Part shown: one piece after another, positions 11,556 to 24,500 of the stretch
How the letters are laid out: every line of letters starts with the position of its first letter
Position numbering within the stretch: the first letter of the stretch is position 1
Assembly (NCBI GenBank): GCA_036346255.1
Contig: CM070619.1
Coordinates: forward strand, 27,844,342 to 27,908,341
DNA length: 64,000 bases
Source: Ampelocalamus luodianensis
Lineage: Eukaryota > Streptophyta > Magnoliopsida > Poales > Poaceae
Reading direction: 5' to 3'
The notes under the pieces: generated by a model
The model's database searches: none
What the model was told of the DNA's origin: nothing
Seen by the model: only the letters and a program-made list of their open reading frames with translations
Translations under genes and position numbers: made by a program

Positions 11556-14500
11556 CTATAAGCTGGCAGCTGACACTCTCACAGGCTTCAAAACTCTTAG
11601 GACACTCCTTGCATGCTCAAGAATAACAAAGAATGCTCCAAATAAGAAAAGCAAAATAAGTTGGAGCTTGCCAAGTAGATTGTATGTAAGGATCACGCTG
11701 TTCTCATCTCGTTTGGCAACAGAACTAGCGGATCCAGCAAGAAGTAAACCTGCTTTTTGAAGAAAGATCAGAAATGACTTCAGTTAACTAGTTGAGGAAA
11801 AACGATTCCATAATTGAAATATTTCTAGCATGCAAGTACTTATATGCATAATTCGAGATGCAGTTTGCTAGTACATAGTACATACTATCAGACTTCTTTG
11901 GAAGGTTTGACCATTCCTCCAGGTCTGCATTTGATTTCGATGCCTTTATCATCTCCATGAGGGACATATTAACCTGCAAGGGAACTTATCAGTTACAATG
12001 CACTTGCATCATCGCTACTTACTAAATATATGCTTATGGATATTCTAAATGGGGACTATAAATGAGAAATCGACAAATAATGAAGTCCGAAAAAATGTTG
12101 TATTTACTTCAGCTGGTCTTTCATGGCTCACTAGGTGGCCTCCATGGAGCTCAACCAGCTTAGCAGCAGGCTGCAGCTTCTCTGCAATCCTCCTTGCATG
12201 ATACAACTGAGCAACAACATCATCCCTGATGAAATGACAGCATACAGGCGATCAGTGCATGATGAAATGTCACAAGAAAACAATGGATTACATGGGCTGT
12301 TAATTACCTGCCATGAATAACTAGAACAAGAAAACCTGCTGAACGAATCTGGTCTAGTTCTTTTGGTGAAAGCTTATGTTTCCAGCACGCATTCATTTGG
12401 CCCTCGAATCCGAGTCTGGATTGCATACCACCGGATGACAAACCTTTAACATATTCCTGCAAAAAATCATGCTTCCTTATTCAGATTATACGGATAGCAT
12501 GCATGAGGTCTATGGGTTGTTTTGCATCTTTCGTCTCTAGACGTTTCATTTCAGATTTACTTCACAAATCACAAATGGTGTCTCATTTTGGATATAACCA
12601 AATCTGGGAGCATAGAGCAGATCAATGTTTCCATGTTTATTAGTGAAATTTATTAGGCCAACAAATGTGGGTTAAAGTCCCTTCCTTCACTGTGACAACC
12701 ACTATTATGAAAGCTACCTTGTCCTATAAAAGATTTATAATTGCTTACCTGATAAAGCATTTGTCTTCTGGTACTTGCTCCAACAGTTTCATCAAGGTAC
12801 TCCTGCAGTGTGATAAGAGTTGTAAATTAGTCTTCTTTTACATTCAAGCCAGTCAAACTTGTACCAAAAAAAATTCATTGATCACCAACCCTAGTGTAAT
12901 GAACTTCAAGATCGATGATAGCTCTCTGCTCTGGAGTTCTTGATCTGAGAAAACGACATGCGAGGGATATGGTCTGCCAACCAACCTGGACAGGAACATT
13001 TAGACCAGGTTACTTTATTATTTGTTCTAATAAATCCAAGTTAGTACAACTGAAATGACAGTAACTAAGAAAAATAGTTGTTCACCAAACATTACCTTTG
13101 ACAATGTCTAAATAAAACCGCATTCTGGCCAACCATTTATTTTAAAGAGTTCAATATGAATTTGGTTCTGAACAACTTGAATGCTTTTAAATACAAGTTC
13201 TAAACATACCCAATGTCAAACTCCCATCAAATATATGTTTACAGGCAGGGCAAATATCTAGAAGGCGGCAAAATTCTAACCCAACAAAAAGAACCCCCAT
13301 AAATGATTTGACTTGTGGATATGCATGTACCAGGAGCTTTATCCATTTACTACAAAATTGTCCAAATCTCCATTGCTTTCTCAAATTTAGTGTAGCTAAG
13401 GAGGACTCAATCATGTTGCAAAAAGGAAAAAATCCTTTTGTTCCACCAAAAATCAGTAACTAGAAATCAAAAAATAAATCAAATTTATTGTTTATCAGGT
13501 AGAGATGTCTACATTGTACTGCGACTGAATTTGAAGTTCCCAACAAGAAACTTCACCCTTGTTTCCCTTCCGCATGGCAAAGCAAAGTAAATGTCATTTG
13601 TTGATTCTAGCCAATTTTGACTCTTACTCTCTGTGCTATTCGATCTCTGTTAGCAGATTTTTATTCATCTTTGTCAAATTCATGAGGTGGCATTTATGGT
13701 CAAGCATTTCTGTCAACTTTTGATCAGTTTTTCCAACCAAATGAAAGATCATCCAGAGATTGGAGAATAAAGTAAGGACTGCAACAGTGGAAATGCTACA
13801 AAAAAGGAACCATTGAAATATCCTCCACATGATTGTGATTCCAGTCTTAGACAAAGCGAGCCTTTTCTGAATCGGTGAAAAGAAACTAAAAATACAAGAG
13901 AATAGCTCGCGGGCACACCTACCTTTGGGATGCACTGGTAGCCACCTCCGGTCGTGTTGAGCAAAGCCAGCGACGTGACCCTCTCCGGCGCCATTGAAGC
14001 CAACTTCGAAGCTATCATAGACCCTGGTCCACAAAGGTTCCATTAGCTGACATTGCTGGACTCAAATCATCAACAAGATCATCGAAAGCAGGCTCTCTCA
14101 CCCATGGAGTGGCCGAAAATATGCGCCTTTCGCCATCCCAAATGGTCCATGAGCGCTAACGCATCCTTCGCCATGATCACCGTCCTGCAGAGAATTAAAC
14201 CAAAAGGATTTTTTGAAATTCCATAAATCCTTGAGAATTTCGAGCTTGGGAAAAGAAACTGGTTTAACAAGTAGAATCTATGTCCCTGTCACAAAACTGG
14301 ACGAAACAAGAAGAGAATAAAGAGGGGACGAGAGGGAAACGCGATGTACGGACGTGTATTGGGTTTTGTGTGCCGGCACGGAGCTGCGGCCCATGCCGCG
14401 GTTGTCGAAGCAGCACACCTCGACGCCCTCCGCCGCGCCGTCGTCGGCGGGGGCCTCCTCGTCGAGGGGCTCCACGGCGCCCGTCAGCCCTTTCACCTGC

Positions 14501-15149
14501 GGGCCCCACGACTCGTACGTCCCGGCGAACCCTGCGCGTCCACATTTGAAGGAATAAAAATCTCGCCTTTTTATTTACCCCTCGTGATTAGAAAAGTTGC
14601 TAGAATCTTTCTGACCGGCGGCAATGAAAGAATCGCTCGCCACACACAGAAGATTTAAATCAAATGCTCAAATTTTTTCTGTTTGGAAAATTTAAGGGAT
14701 AAAGGGGGGAAGTATCAAATTATGAAGTAAAAATCTAGCATTTCTTTGTCCAAAACATACAATAAAAGAAAGGAAAAATGGAAGGAGATGAAAGAACCAA
14801 ACTGCAATCCCAAGAACAACTTCTTCCCCCATTAAATTGCGATCACAAACGCGCTGGACTGAATGAATACGAGGGACCGAAGCACTAGGAAACGGACGGG
14901 CATTTGCCAGGATCAAATGGACATGGCGGCAGCACCCAGAAGGCCAGAAGCCAATAACCGTACGTTTCGCCGATAAAGGAAATAGGGATCTTGAAAGGGA
15001 TCGACGAAGCGAGCGAGCGGTGGCATACCGATGATGAGGAGGACCTTGGTGGCGCCGTGGCCGTACCTCTGGTAGAATATCCGCACATCCTCATGGCCAT
15101 CGCCGCCGGCCGCCGAGACCGAGCCGCCGCTCACCACGCAGTACGGCAT
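11556..15149 (-). CDS. Alpha/beta-hydrolase-fold protein with C-terminal membrane anchor, 10 exons, 393 aa
   Basis: Exons in transcript order are 15149-15029, 14531-14354, 14184-14102, 14023-13923, 12985-12890, 12802-12749, 12456-12308, 12225-12108, 11973-11886 and 11749-11556. All junctions are GT-AG, the phases agree, and the frame ends in TAG. It starts MPYCVVSGG. The hydrolase fold shows an oxyanion-loop region near IIGFAGTYESWGPQ (39-52), DNRGMGRSS (83-91) and the nucleophile elbow GHSMG (124-128, Ser126). The likely acid is in HGRDD (Asp263, less likely Asp262) and the catalytic His is in LHGGH (His291). Residues ~354-373 form a hydrophobic helix followed by a basic tail, so the C-terminus is probably membrane-anchored. 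It resembles the plant proteins annotated as putative aminoacrylate hydrolase RutD-like or generic alpha/beta hydrolases; the substrate is unknown. Boundaries may be off by a base where I counted by eye. Confidence 0.9.
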
Positions 15150-15654
15150 CTTCCTCGCTCCTAAGTCCCAACAAGAACAGCAGCGGGGACCTTTCCTGTA
15201 CTTGTTCTTGCTCCCTCGATTACTTCGCCAAAATCACCATCACCCAAACCCCAGAATCAGAGGGGACAAAAATTATGGGAATCTCTAGCAGCTTGCCTGC
15301 CCGGCCGCCTCGACCGATGGAGTATATGGGAGCGAGACGGAAACTGAGAGGGGATCGATTGGCAAAGCGGACGCGGAGACGGAGAAGATTGGTGGGTGGG
15401 ATGGCGGGAGCTGGCGAACGAAACGAACGCAAAGACGACGCGGTATTCGAGTCCGAGCAGGTGTAGCGATATAAGCGAAGAAAATGCGATGGGAGGGCCT
15501 CGCCCCACAAATTTCCTTCCAGAAAGAAGACAATTATGGAGTCAAACCATGGTTTCACCGGGGGATATGTGGTGGGTCCGGCAGGGGAGGAGACTGGTTC
15601 AGCACTTCAGGGTCCAAAAATCGAAAAATGGCAGTTCAAATTTGGGAAATGTGA
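15150..15654 (-). promoter_or_regulatory. 5' flank, promoter and 5' UTR of the hydrolase gene
   Basis: This is all that separates the hydrolase start codon from element A. On the minus strand it has a TATA-like CTTATATC at 15475-15468 and a C/T-rich stretch after it, which would give a 5' UTR of roughly 290 nt. An acceptor-like gggacttag lies 11 nt before the ATG, so a 5' UTR intron is possible but was not modelled. Confidence 0.45.
15468..15475 (-). promoter_or_regulatory. Putative TATA box of the hydrolase gene
   Basis: The minus strand reads CTTATATC about 320 nt before the ATG, followed by C/T-rich sequence. Only position and sequence support it. Confidence 0.3.
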
Positions 15655-17499
15655 TGTAACATCCCAATTTTAGGTTTGTGATTCAAATGTAAGAAAATAA
15701 ATAGAAATTAAAAAATTTTCTTACATTTTGTATTTCTTGTTTGTACTGAACAACTATTGTACAAGAAGTTATGGAAATACAAAGTCACAAGTCTTTGATC
15801 CAAATCTTGATCCTTAAAAAACATTATTGTTCCATCTTGTGAGAATCTCCTGCAAATATTTTTCCTAAGTTCTTGGGTTGGTATGTGACTCCTCTGAAAA
15901 ATCCCACAATTTTTAGAAATTGTTTGAATACTGTTGGAGGAAAGTCAACCCAATTCAAAATCTGGTCAAACCTTGGACCAGTACCTTGTGGAATTTTTGG
16001 AGGAAAAAGTATTGCACGAAAACCTCTGGAAATTTTATAAAAGGTCAGCAACTCAGCTAGCAAGGCTCTGTAAAAATTTCATAATTTTTGGAGTTGGTTT
16101 GCTACCTCAAACAATTCTCCAAATGTCACTCTTCTAAAACCGGAAAAATTAAATCTGGTTTGAGTGGACTCGGGCTCGGACCGAGCCCAACACAACCGAC
16201 TTGGTTGGACCACGCCGCCGAGCCGCAACCGAGCTCGATCCCGTGCGCGCGAGTGGTGAGCCGTTGGATTTGAATCCGACGCCCACGACCTCCCTTGGAC
16301 CTCCTGGTCGCAAGGACCTCCTCTACCTCGGCAAATCTCGGACGTCCGGGACCACCCCAAGCAAATGGGGCGCCCAGGCCTCCTTGGCGCGTGTTTCTTC
16401 CTCACGACCTCCCGAGGCTCGATCACCATGGTTTTGCACCTGTGCATGTGTCGAACCAGGCGGTTGGGAGCAGTGAGATGTCACATTTTATCCTTGTCGA
16501 CTCACTTTTGCCGCCATGCATTCAATGCCTTGCGCTTTAACCTAAAGTTTTCACTGCTCGCCACTAGTCTCGCGTGCGTGCCGTTGGCGTGGGCATGGTT
16601 CTTGCTCACATGAGGTTGCCTAGCCCTTGTCAAGCTCCCGTGCTATGTATGCCCGAGACCTTCCTTCTCCTTTTCTTTCTTCGTTCTGGGTGTGCTTGAG
16701 CTCCCTCGTTGAGTGGTTCCCAAACTCAAACACCTAAGAACACACCCTCTCTGTCACCATTGTTGGCTTTGGAGCTCTTTGAAGGCATCGAGCTCCAGTG
16801 GTTCCAGTGAAATTCTTAGTCTGTCACTTTGTCATCTTGATCACCTTGAGCCTTCTCTAACCTTCGTGGTTAACCATCGCGGGGGTGGACGAGTTGGGAG
16901 GAGTGTCGTGGTGGGACCACTTCCTTCCCCGCCTCCGTGAAGTTCTGATCACCGAGCGTCTCCTTCGTCTTCCTCCTCTCCTCGGCTTCCTCTGGACCTT
17001 CCCTACACTCGGGTGAGTTCGTTTTAGTCCCTTAGAGCTCTAGGTTTAAGTAGCTTAGCTCGTAACGCTCGATTTCACCTTTTTCGGATTTTGCCGAAAA
17101 CTCGCCCTCCGCCTCGCTCCACGCGCGGCGTTCAAGGCGTCGCCGCACGCGAGGTTGCCACCTTTAGCTCCGTGTTGTTATTGCGGTACCATTCCGAGAT
17201 TTAGTTGGCGCGGCGTGGTCCCTGTCGCCGGCGGCAAGCCGTTAAACGCGCTCGGGATTTTGCCAGTTCAAAACTCACGTTTCGTCATTTTCTTAGGACA
17301 TCATTAATGCCCAATTATTACTAATCATTGGGTGCATTAATCGTGTCTTAGTAATGCCGTTATTATCGCGACATGTGGGCCATAGGCTTAGAATTAAAGT
17401 CCGGAAGTCATTAGAGTCTCTTTCGCATTCATTTATTACCAATAATCAGCGACATTAAGTTTGTCTTAGCCGCCACCTTTTGTCATTTGTCCGAGGTCC

Positions 17500-18540
17500 C
17501 GCGCCATTAAAAGCACCTTGGACCTCCTCGGGTTCATCGTGGTCGCCCACGACCTCCCCTCGTTTAATCTCGTGCGTTAAGACCACCCTCGGTTAGATCT
17601 GCAGTAGATGGGTTTCGCGTAAATTTCTAAGTCCCAGGACCTCCCTAGTTCTATCTCGACCTTTAAAACCTCCGGGATTAGCCCTTAGCCGTTAGATCCG
17701 GCTCATGTAAAATCTTGCGCGCTTGGACCTCCCTTGAGTCGATCCTAACCATCTAGGACCACCTTGGTTAAATCCTAGCCGCTAGGACCACTCCTGCGCA
17801 AAAGGACCTCCTCTGGGTCATTTTGCCAAAACCACCCTGGACCTCCACCGAGGTCCTCTTTGCAAAAAGACCTCCTCGGTCATTGCAAAGACCACCTCGG
17901 GTCCTCTTTGTAAAAGCCACCCGGCCTTTTACAAAGAAAACCCCCTTCAGACCTCTTAGGCTCCATCCTAGCCGTTCGCGACCTCCCCGGTTTAGATCTG
18001 AGCGTTAGATCTCATTTTGTAAAATCCTTAGCGCTCAGACCTCCCTCCGCATCGATCCGAGCCGCCCAGATCTCCTCCGATTAAAACCCTATCGCTTAGG
18101 ACCTCCCCGAGAAGATCTTGGCCATCCAAGACCTCCTCGTGTCAATCCGGCCGATCAAGACCTCCTCTGGAGATCTTGACCGTCTCAGGACCTCCTCCTT
18201 TAGATCCGTGGCGTTAGGACCTCCTCCTCGGTCTAAACCGTTAGATTTAGATCTAACTGGCAGACCTCCTTCCTCGATTTAAAGCCTTAGGACCTCTCCT
18301 AGTGCTCGGGACCGCGGATCTCGATCCGCGGTCACGACCTCTGAAGGCGCTAGGACCTCCTTTGCGTCTTGTTGTGCATGCACCGGTCGTGGCCGTTGGA
18401 TCGATCTCAACGGTCCGGACCTCCCAATGCGGGAGGAGGTCTTCCGTGCGCGTGCTTTGAGGTCTGTGGCCTGCGATGCAAGATCAACGACCCGACCTCT
18501 CCTTTGTCTTCCAGTTCATTTGGACCTCCAGAGCTTAAAT
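17500..18540 (+). repeat. GACCTCC-motif array in element A LTR
   Basis: About 25 near-copies of (g)gacctcc occur in 1 kb at irregular 20-40 bp spacing (for example 17520, 17720, 17806, 17868, 18100, 18130, 18160, 18190, 18220, 18353, 18420). They are often followed by tcgg or tag and by tta-gatc words. The matching part of the B and C LTRs has fewer motifs, of the type ggaccttccgg. This looks like a degenerate, internally amplified repeat. Confidence 0.6.
18312..18331. repeat. GATC-centred palindrome in element A LTR
   Basis: Arms CCGCGGATC and GATCCGCGG surround a 2-nt spacer. It resembles the CCGTTGGATC palindromes of the B, C and D LTRs but with different arm bases that still pair. Confidence 0.5.
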
Positions 18541-19552
18541 TTTCTAAGTCTTTAATGTTTCAAATTTCAAAAGTGCATAACTTTGTCATTTTAATTCCTT
18601 TTTGAATGATTCCAGTTGCTATAGCTCTGTTATAGTATGAACTTTAATCTGAGAATGAATTTAGGCACTGTTATATAGTATAAAATGATTTTAACTACAT
18701 GATCTTGTTTAGTGAATATGGTTGTCTAGAAACTCATCGAAAATTTGTAAAATACATAACTTTTTCTCTGTCAATCCTTCCTGAGCAACTCAACTTGGTA
18801 AAATTTGTCTATAGACATGCTTTAATATGAACTAGGCCTTGTCTTTATTTATGTTCCTGAGAAATGATATATGCTAGTTTTAGAACTTAGAAAAATCATA
18901 ACTAATTCATTATAACTCCAATTTGTGCAAACTCAGTTTTGCTGTTGTTAGGATAACCATATCTACCTACCATAAAAATTTCAAGTTCCAGATCATTCTA
19001 GAAAATTTCGTCTTGAACAGTAACTCTAATTAATTTAATTAGGATTTTTCAGGCTGAGAGAATTTAAGTTGGCCATGACTTTTTCATGCTAAGTCCAAAT
19101 GAAGTGATTCCTATTTCTAAAATTTTCTAAAATCAACCTCTAGCTGCTGTATAAATTTCATGGGATTTGGATGTCTTTTGCTGTTGAGTTTTGTTCGGTG
19201 TTCTTCGTTCTTATTTGGTTTTACCGTATTTTCGCGTTAGGTTCCGAAGAAAACTTTGAACCTGAGCACTCCCCTCTGTAGCAAGAACAAGTCCAGCAAG
19301 GCAAGCAGTTTGATCATGTTAATCCCAGTATTTTAAGTATTTATGTTGATTACAACTTCTATGTATGCATTGCTACTTTGTGTTAAACTATTGTCGTTAG
19401 TTGGCCTAGTAGATGCATTTCCCTAGCAAATGATTATCCTCTACTACCATGAGCCTAGGCATTGCTGTGATTTAGAGTTCGTGGATGAGCTCTTGTCACT
19501 TAGTAGTTGCGAATTAATTGCTTAGCCATGTTTAGCTTCGGTAGAAATGGAC

Positions 19553-19574
19553 GGTTATCGACTTGTCGATAACC
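19553..19574. repeat. Conserved 22-bp palindrome in LTR (A copy)
   Basis: Arms GGTTATCGAC and GTCGATAACC are perfect 10-bp inverted repeats with a 2-nt spacer. The same structure occurs in every Tekay LTR of the window: D 22841-22862, B 30841-30862 and 41040-41061, C 45918-45939 and 55935-55956, with at most one or two changes. Confidence 0.8.
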
Positions 19575-19607
19575 TTGATCATATAAAACTTATTATGATT
19601 TATGATT

Positions 19608-20960
19608 TCCACCTTGTGCGATGTCTACTTATGAAAACTAAAACTAAAAAGCAAAATGCTTTAGACTTGGGCACAATGGTAAGATGGTGTGATTTCGGGT
19701 GTGACTGGAATGGTGCACGAGTCAATTAAGGACCGAACATCTTGTGAGTACCTGTTATCCGAGCAATTTGTGCGTGCTAACCACACTAGAGGGTATGGGA
19801 CCTCTCTTGACTTAGTACTTTGGCGTGTATTGGCTTCGAGTCGCAGGGAGTCGCAGGAGGGATGGTGCTGGGAGCATTGTAGTGTCCGAAAGACTTCACC
19901 CGTGATGGGATTTGTTGTCTTTCGGCTTGCAATGTAAGCGTATGGGTTTCTATCCATACGAGAGGCTCGTAGTTAATACACAATATTGGAAAACATCTCG
20001 TATGACTTAGCCGTGCCGGCATACCTTCGGAAGTGTGCTTTGTGGCTTAAGGCGGTCTGAAGTGTGGGTACATTGGTACACCCCTGCAGGGATAAAACTA
20101 TTCGAATAGCCTCGTCCTAGGTTATGGACACGCTTGGGTAAGCTTTCAAGAGTTAGACTGTAACATCCCATCTTTGGACTTGTGTTTTAAATGTAAGAAA
20201 ATCAGTAGAAATTAAAACTTTTTCTTACATCATGTATTTCCTATATACTTTGAACATCTGTTGTAAGAAGTTATGGAAATACAAAGTCACAAGTCTTTTT
20301 TATCCAGAGTTTGATATTCCAAAATCAAATCTTGTCAAATTTAGTGATCTTCTTGGGAAAATATTTTTCCTAAGTTTCTGTGTTGGTGTGTGACCCCTCT
20401 GAAAAATTTCACAATTTTTAGAAATTGTTTGAATATTTTAGGGGCAGTCAAACCTGTTTAAATTCCAGTCAAACTTTAAAACAGAGCCTTGCCGAATTTT
20501 TGGAGATTTATTCACAGCATAAAAACCTCTGAAAATTTTACACAAGGTCAATATCTGAGTTAGCAAGCTCCTGTAAAATTTCATAATTTTTGAGTTGTTT
20601 TGCTACCTCAAATAAATCCTTCAAAATCTCTGTTCTAATTTTGAAGTCAAACCTAGTCTCACGTGCTTTGGGTTCGAGTCGGACTCGGGCTCGAAGCAAT
20701 TGACTCGGTCGATCAACTAAGCGCACCGAGCCTCTCTTTAAAAACGTCGTCCATTCTCAACCGTTAGATCTCGATCGCGCGGCCCTGCCGCTGTAAACAT
20801 TCGGACCTTCCGGTTGCAAGTTCGTTTGTCGGCCGTTAGATCTCCATCCAACCGTTGAGATCCTCCGAAACCTTCGGACCCTCGGTTGTTGGTTTGAATT
20901 AGATTTGTTGGATTGAGATCCAACGCCGCTTGCTCCCTCCCTGTTGTAAACCACGTTCGC
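19608..20960 (+). repeat. Direct duplicate, left copy (A LTR + start of B LTR)
   Basis: This 1353-nt segment is nearly identical to 26542-27895. It includes element A LTR sequence up to 20158 and then the first 802 nt of element B's 5' LTR (20159-20960). Both copies therefore contain the same A/B insertion junction (TAGAC|TGTAAC here). It ends abruptly at 20960, where fragment D begins. Confidence 0.85.
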
Positions 20961-21533
20961 TAAGATGAGTTAGCTACAAGCCGAGATAAAAGAAGGCAAG
21001 AAATGCAAACTCAATAAAAGGGCTCAGGAATAACCACCAAGAGTACAAGACCAAAAATCACCAAATCGACTTCAAACGACTAACCGTATGGAAGAACGAG
21101 CAATCGTTATGAAGACCCAAAATTTCAGCACTAATTTCTAGCTCAAAACAGCCCAAAAATCAGGGTATAACCACCTACTAGAGTATAGGCACTAGCTAAT
21201 CTCATATCACTTCTTACCCTTTCATTCCCACAAGTTTTAGTTGTATTTACCTCTCATTTCCTACCTTATTTACTCACCACTAGCTAGCTGTCCAAATTTC
21301 TTTCTCCAAGCTCTCATGTTTTCCCCCAAAACCAAGTTAATCGATAAAGGCTAATTTTTGAAAAGAAGAGAGGAACAACTTTTTCAAACTTAAGTGAGAG
21401 TAAGGTGAGATGAGCAAGCTAAGACAGGTAAGGAGCAAAATTAGAGCACTTACTTAAGTTTTCATCAACTATTTGGAAGTAAGTTTTCAAAATATTCTAG
21501 AGGCGACCAAGCTAGGGGTTTCTACGGTCAGTA

Positions 21534-21547
21534 TGGCTCTGATACCA
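21534..21547 (-). other. Primer binding site of fragment D (initiator tRNA-Met)
   Basis: The minus strand reads TGGTATCAGAGCCA a few bases downstream of the LTR end. This complements the 3' end of plant initiator tRNA-Met. Confidence 0.85.
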
Positions 21548-21551
21548 ACTT

Positions 21552-24500
21552 TGTGAGGACCCGGAATATTTAACTAGTAACACTTAACCTCCAAATGGTT
21601 CTAGCGTTACTAATTAAACATTCTAAGCCTCGATGGTCATATGCTTCCTGCATTGCAGCATATGCACATCATCACAAAATTACACATCATTTCCATACAA
21701 CATATATTACTAAGTTCAACAACGACATACATAAAGTAAAGTTATTACAAAAGAGAGCCGACCGCCAAATAGAACAATGTACAAGAATGACAGTGAAGCA
21801 AAGTGCCATAAGATGGCTAGAACCAAAGTCGACCAGGTTAGCCACACACCCACAAGCAACCGGCCGGCCGCTAAGCTAGTCGCCCATAGCTACCACAACC
21901 TGACTCACAAAAGTGAGGCCCTCGAGCTCACCTTCTTCCTCTGCAACAAAACAATTAAGCATAGCATCCGAGTACAAAGATTGTCTTTGTACCGCAAGAT
22001 CGACGTGTGGAATAGCGGACCTATTCATAAACTACATGCAAGCTTATTTAGGTGGAGGTTGTATGTCTTATTTTGCATGAAGCCAACTTTATTTGCAATA
22101 ATGTAATATATTTCAAAAGCAAGTTTGCAAATCTGTTTTGTTATCAAAGTAATGAGGAGTAAAGATACATACAAGTAACCACTGGAAGTGACTATCCCAA
22201 TAGCCACCACAACATAGCACGAATCCCGATTCGTACCACCCATCAAGTTTTAATTTAAAAGGTTGCGATCTAACTCTTGAAAGACCTTGCCAAGCGTGTC
22301 CATAACCTAGGGCGAGGCTATTCGAATAGTTTTAACCCTGCGGGGTGTACCAATGTACCCACACTTGCATCGCCTTTAAGCCAAAACACACTTCCGTAGG
22401 TATGTCGGCACGGCTAAGTCCTACGAGACGCTTTCCAATATTGTGTATTAACTACGAGCCGCTCGTATGGGTAGAAACACCATACGCTTACATTGCAAGC
22501 CGAAGACAACAAATCCCATCACGGGTGAAGTCTTTCGGACACTACAATGCTCCCAACACCATCCCTCCTGCGACCTCCTGCGACCGGAGCCAATACACGC
22601 CAAAGTACTAAGTCAAGAGAGGTCCCATACCCTCTAGTGTGGTTAGCACGCTAAAATGCTTGGTTTAGTGTAACAAGATGTTCGGTCCTTGTTGACTCGG
22701 GCACCATTCGAGTCACACCGAAAATCACACCATCATACCATTGTGCCCAAGTCTAAATCATTTTGTTTTCAGTTTTAGTTTTCATAAGTAGACATGGCAC
22801 AAGATGGAAATCATAATACATAATAAGTTTGTGTGATCAAGGTTATCGACAAGTCGATAACCGCCATTTCTAGAAGCTAAGCATGGCTAAGCAATTAATT
22901 CGCAACTACTAAGTGACAAGAGCCCATCCACGAACTCTAAATCACAGCAAGTAACCTAGGCTCATGGTAGTAGAGGATAATCATTTGCTAAGGAAATGCA
23001 TCTACTAGGCCAACTATTAAAACAAAATAGCAATGCATACATAGAATTTGTAATCAACATAAATACTTAAAATCTGGGATTAACATGATCAAAGCGCTTG
23101 CCTTCTTGCTGTTGCTCAATTTGTTGCGGAGGGTCACTCTGGGATTACCGCAAATGTCGAATCCTAAGCGAAAGGCCAAAAGAACCAGAACAACCAATAA
23201 GACGAGCAACACTTAAACAAAAGAGTAAGCAAAATTATCCAATGCGATGAAACTTATACACAAGGTGAAATACGAATATACCAAGACATAGGAACTGGAA
23301 AAACCTAATTTGGAATTGCGGTGCAAAGATATTACCTAAAAACACATTTTCGGCCATAATTAGCACTGTAGCAAAAATATTTTCTAGAAAGATTTTGAAG
23401 CTGAAATTTTATGGTAGCTACCTACTGGTATAGAGGTAACCCATATAAAATTTCAGGTCATTTGGAGTTAAAGTGATTTAGTTATGATTTTCTAAGATGC
23501 AAAATTAGCATAATGCACTTTCGGGAACATAAATATGTTCAAAACTAATTTTACTGATGAAGTATACCAACAGAGGGTTTTCTAGAATTTATCATATATA
23601 TTTTGCGATTCTGAGAATTACTTGTGCATTTTATAAGCCTTCCGAATTTTCTAAATGCAGAAAATAGGTACTAAATCATTAATCAAGGTTCCGCTTACAA
23701 TCTTGGACTTACCATCATTTTACACTAACATTGGGTTGATAACAAATTTATCAAAGTTGGAATCATTCATTTTGGACATACACAGAGCAAGATATGCATT
23801 TTCTAACATTTTATCCATTTTCGGAATATTCAAAATGACAGAAACCAAGTTATTCCTAGTTATACAATTTTTACTCATGGAACATGCTTAAATCCATTTT
23901 TATAATGAGCTAAAGTGATAACATAATTTATTACGATTGGAATTAACTAAAAGCGATTAAAATGAATTAGTTATGAGTTTCTAAAGTTTTATATCATTTT
24001 GGTTGATAAACAATTGCTTAGAAATACGTAACAATCCAATAAAAGGAAATGGCGTGGACAACCCCACAACCCTTGATCTAACATCCTCACGGCTTACGCG
24101 CGCGAAAATAGCGCGCGCTGGTAAACTTAAATGAAACCCACCGTTGGATCAAGATCCAACGGCTCACGAGTGCATGCAACCGGACGGTGCGGTTGCTTGG
24201 GCCAATCGGCCGCGGTCGGCGGATGGGCGGCCCGAACGCACCAACAACCGGATTGTCCGATTGCACACACGATCTCGACCATTGATCGCAAGATCGACGC
24301 CCGGGGCAGCGAGGAACCGGATGGTCGAATGCATGCAAGATCCGGGCGCAGATCACAAAATGGACGGCGGCTATAGATCGAAGTTCAAAAAGAGGTGCGA
24401 CGAGTGGGACGCATGTCGGTGACTACGAGTCACGATCGCAACGATTTAACCCACGCGCACAGTGCACTGGGCCCACAAGTCAGCGACTAAGCAGAGCGGT

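Larger units (their letters stand above)
15655..20158 (+). repeat. Element A 5' LTR, first part
   Basis: It begins TGTAACATCCC and runs to ...gagttagac, where element B begins with TGTAACATCCC. With 57442-58155 the LTR is about 5.2 kb, very long for the clade. It contains the GACCTCC-rich array (17500-18540) and the conserved 22-bp palindrome at 19553-19574. No open frame in it looks like a host gene. Confidence 0.85.

Noticed and set aside
15160..15300. A 5' UTR intron in the hydrolase gene
   Set aside because: An acceptor-like gggacttag precedes the ATG, but no convincing donor could be chosen by eye, so it was not modelled.
19661..19957. Minus-strand frame of 98 codons repeated at 26595-26891
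   Set aside because: Both lie in the duplicated LTR flank; the repetition reflects DNA duplication, not coding constraint.
20159..20960. Separate fifth retrotransposon starting at 20159
   Set aside because: It has the same flank and the same junction as element B's start at 27090, so it is the duplicated copy of B's 5' LTR start rather than another insertion.
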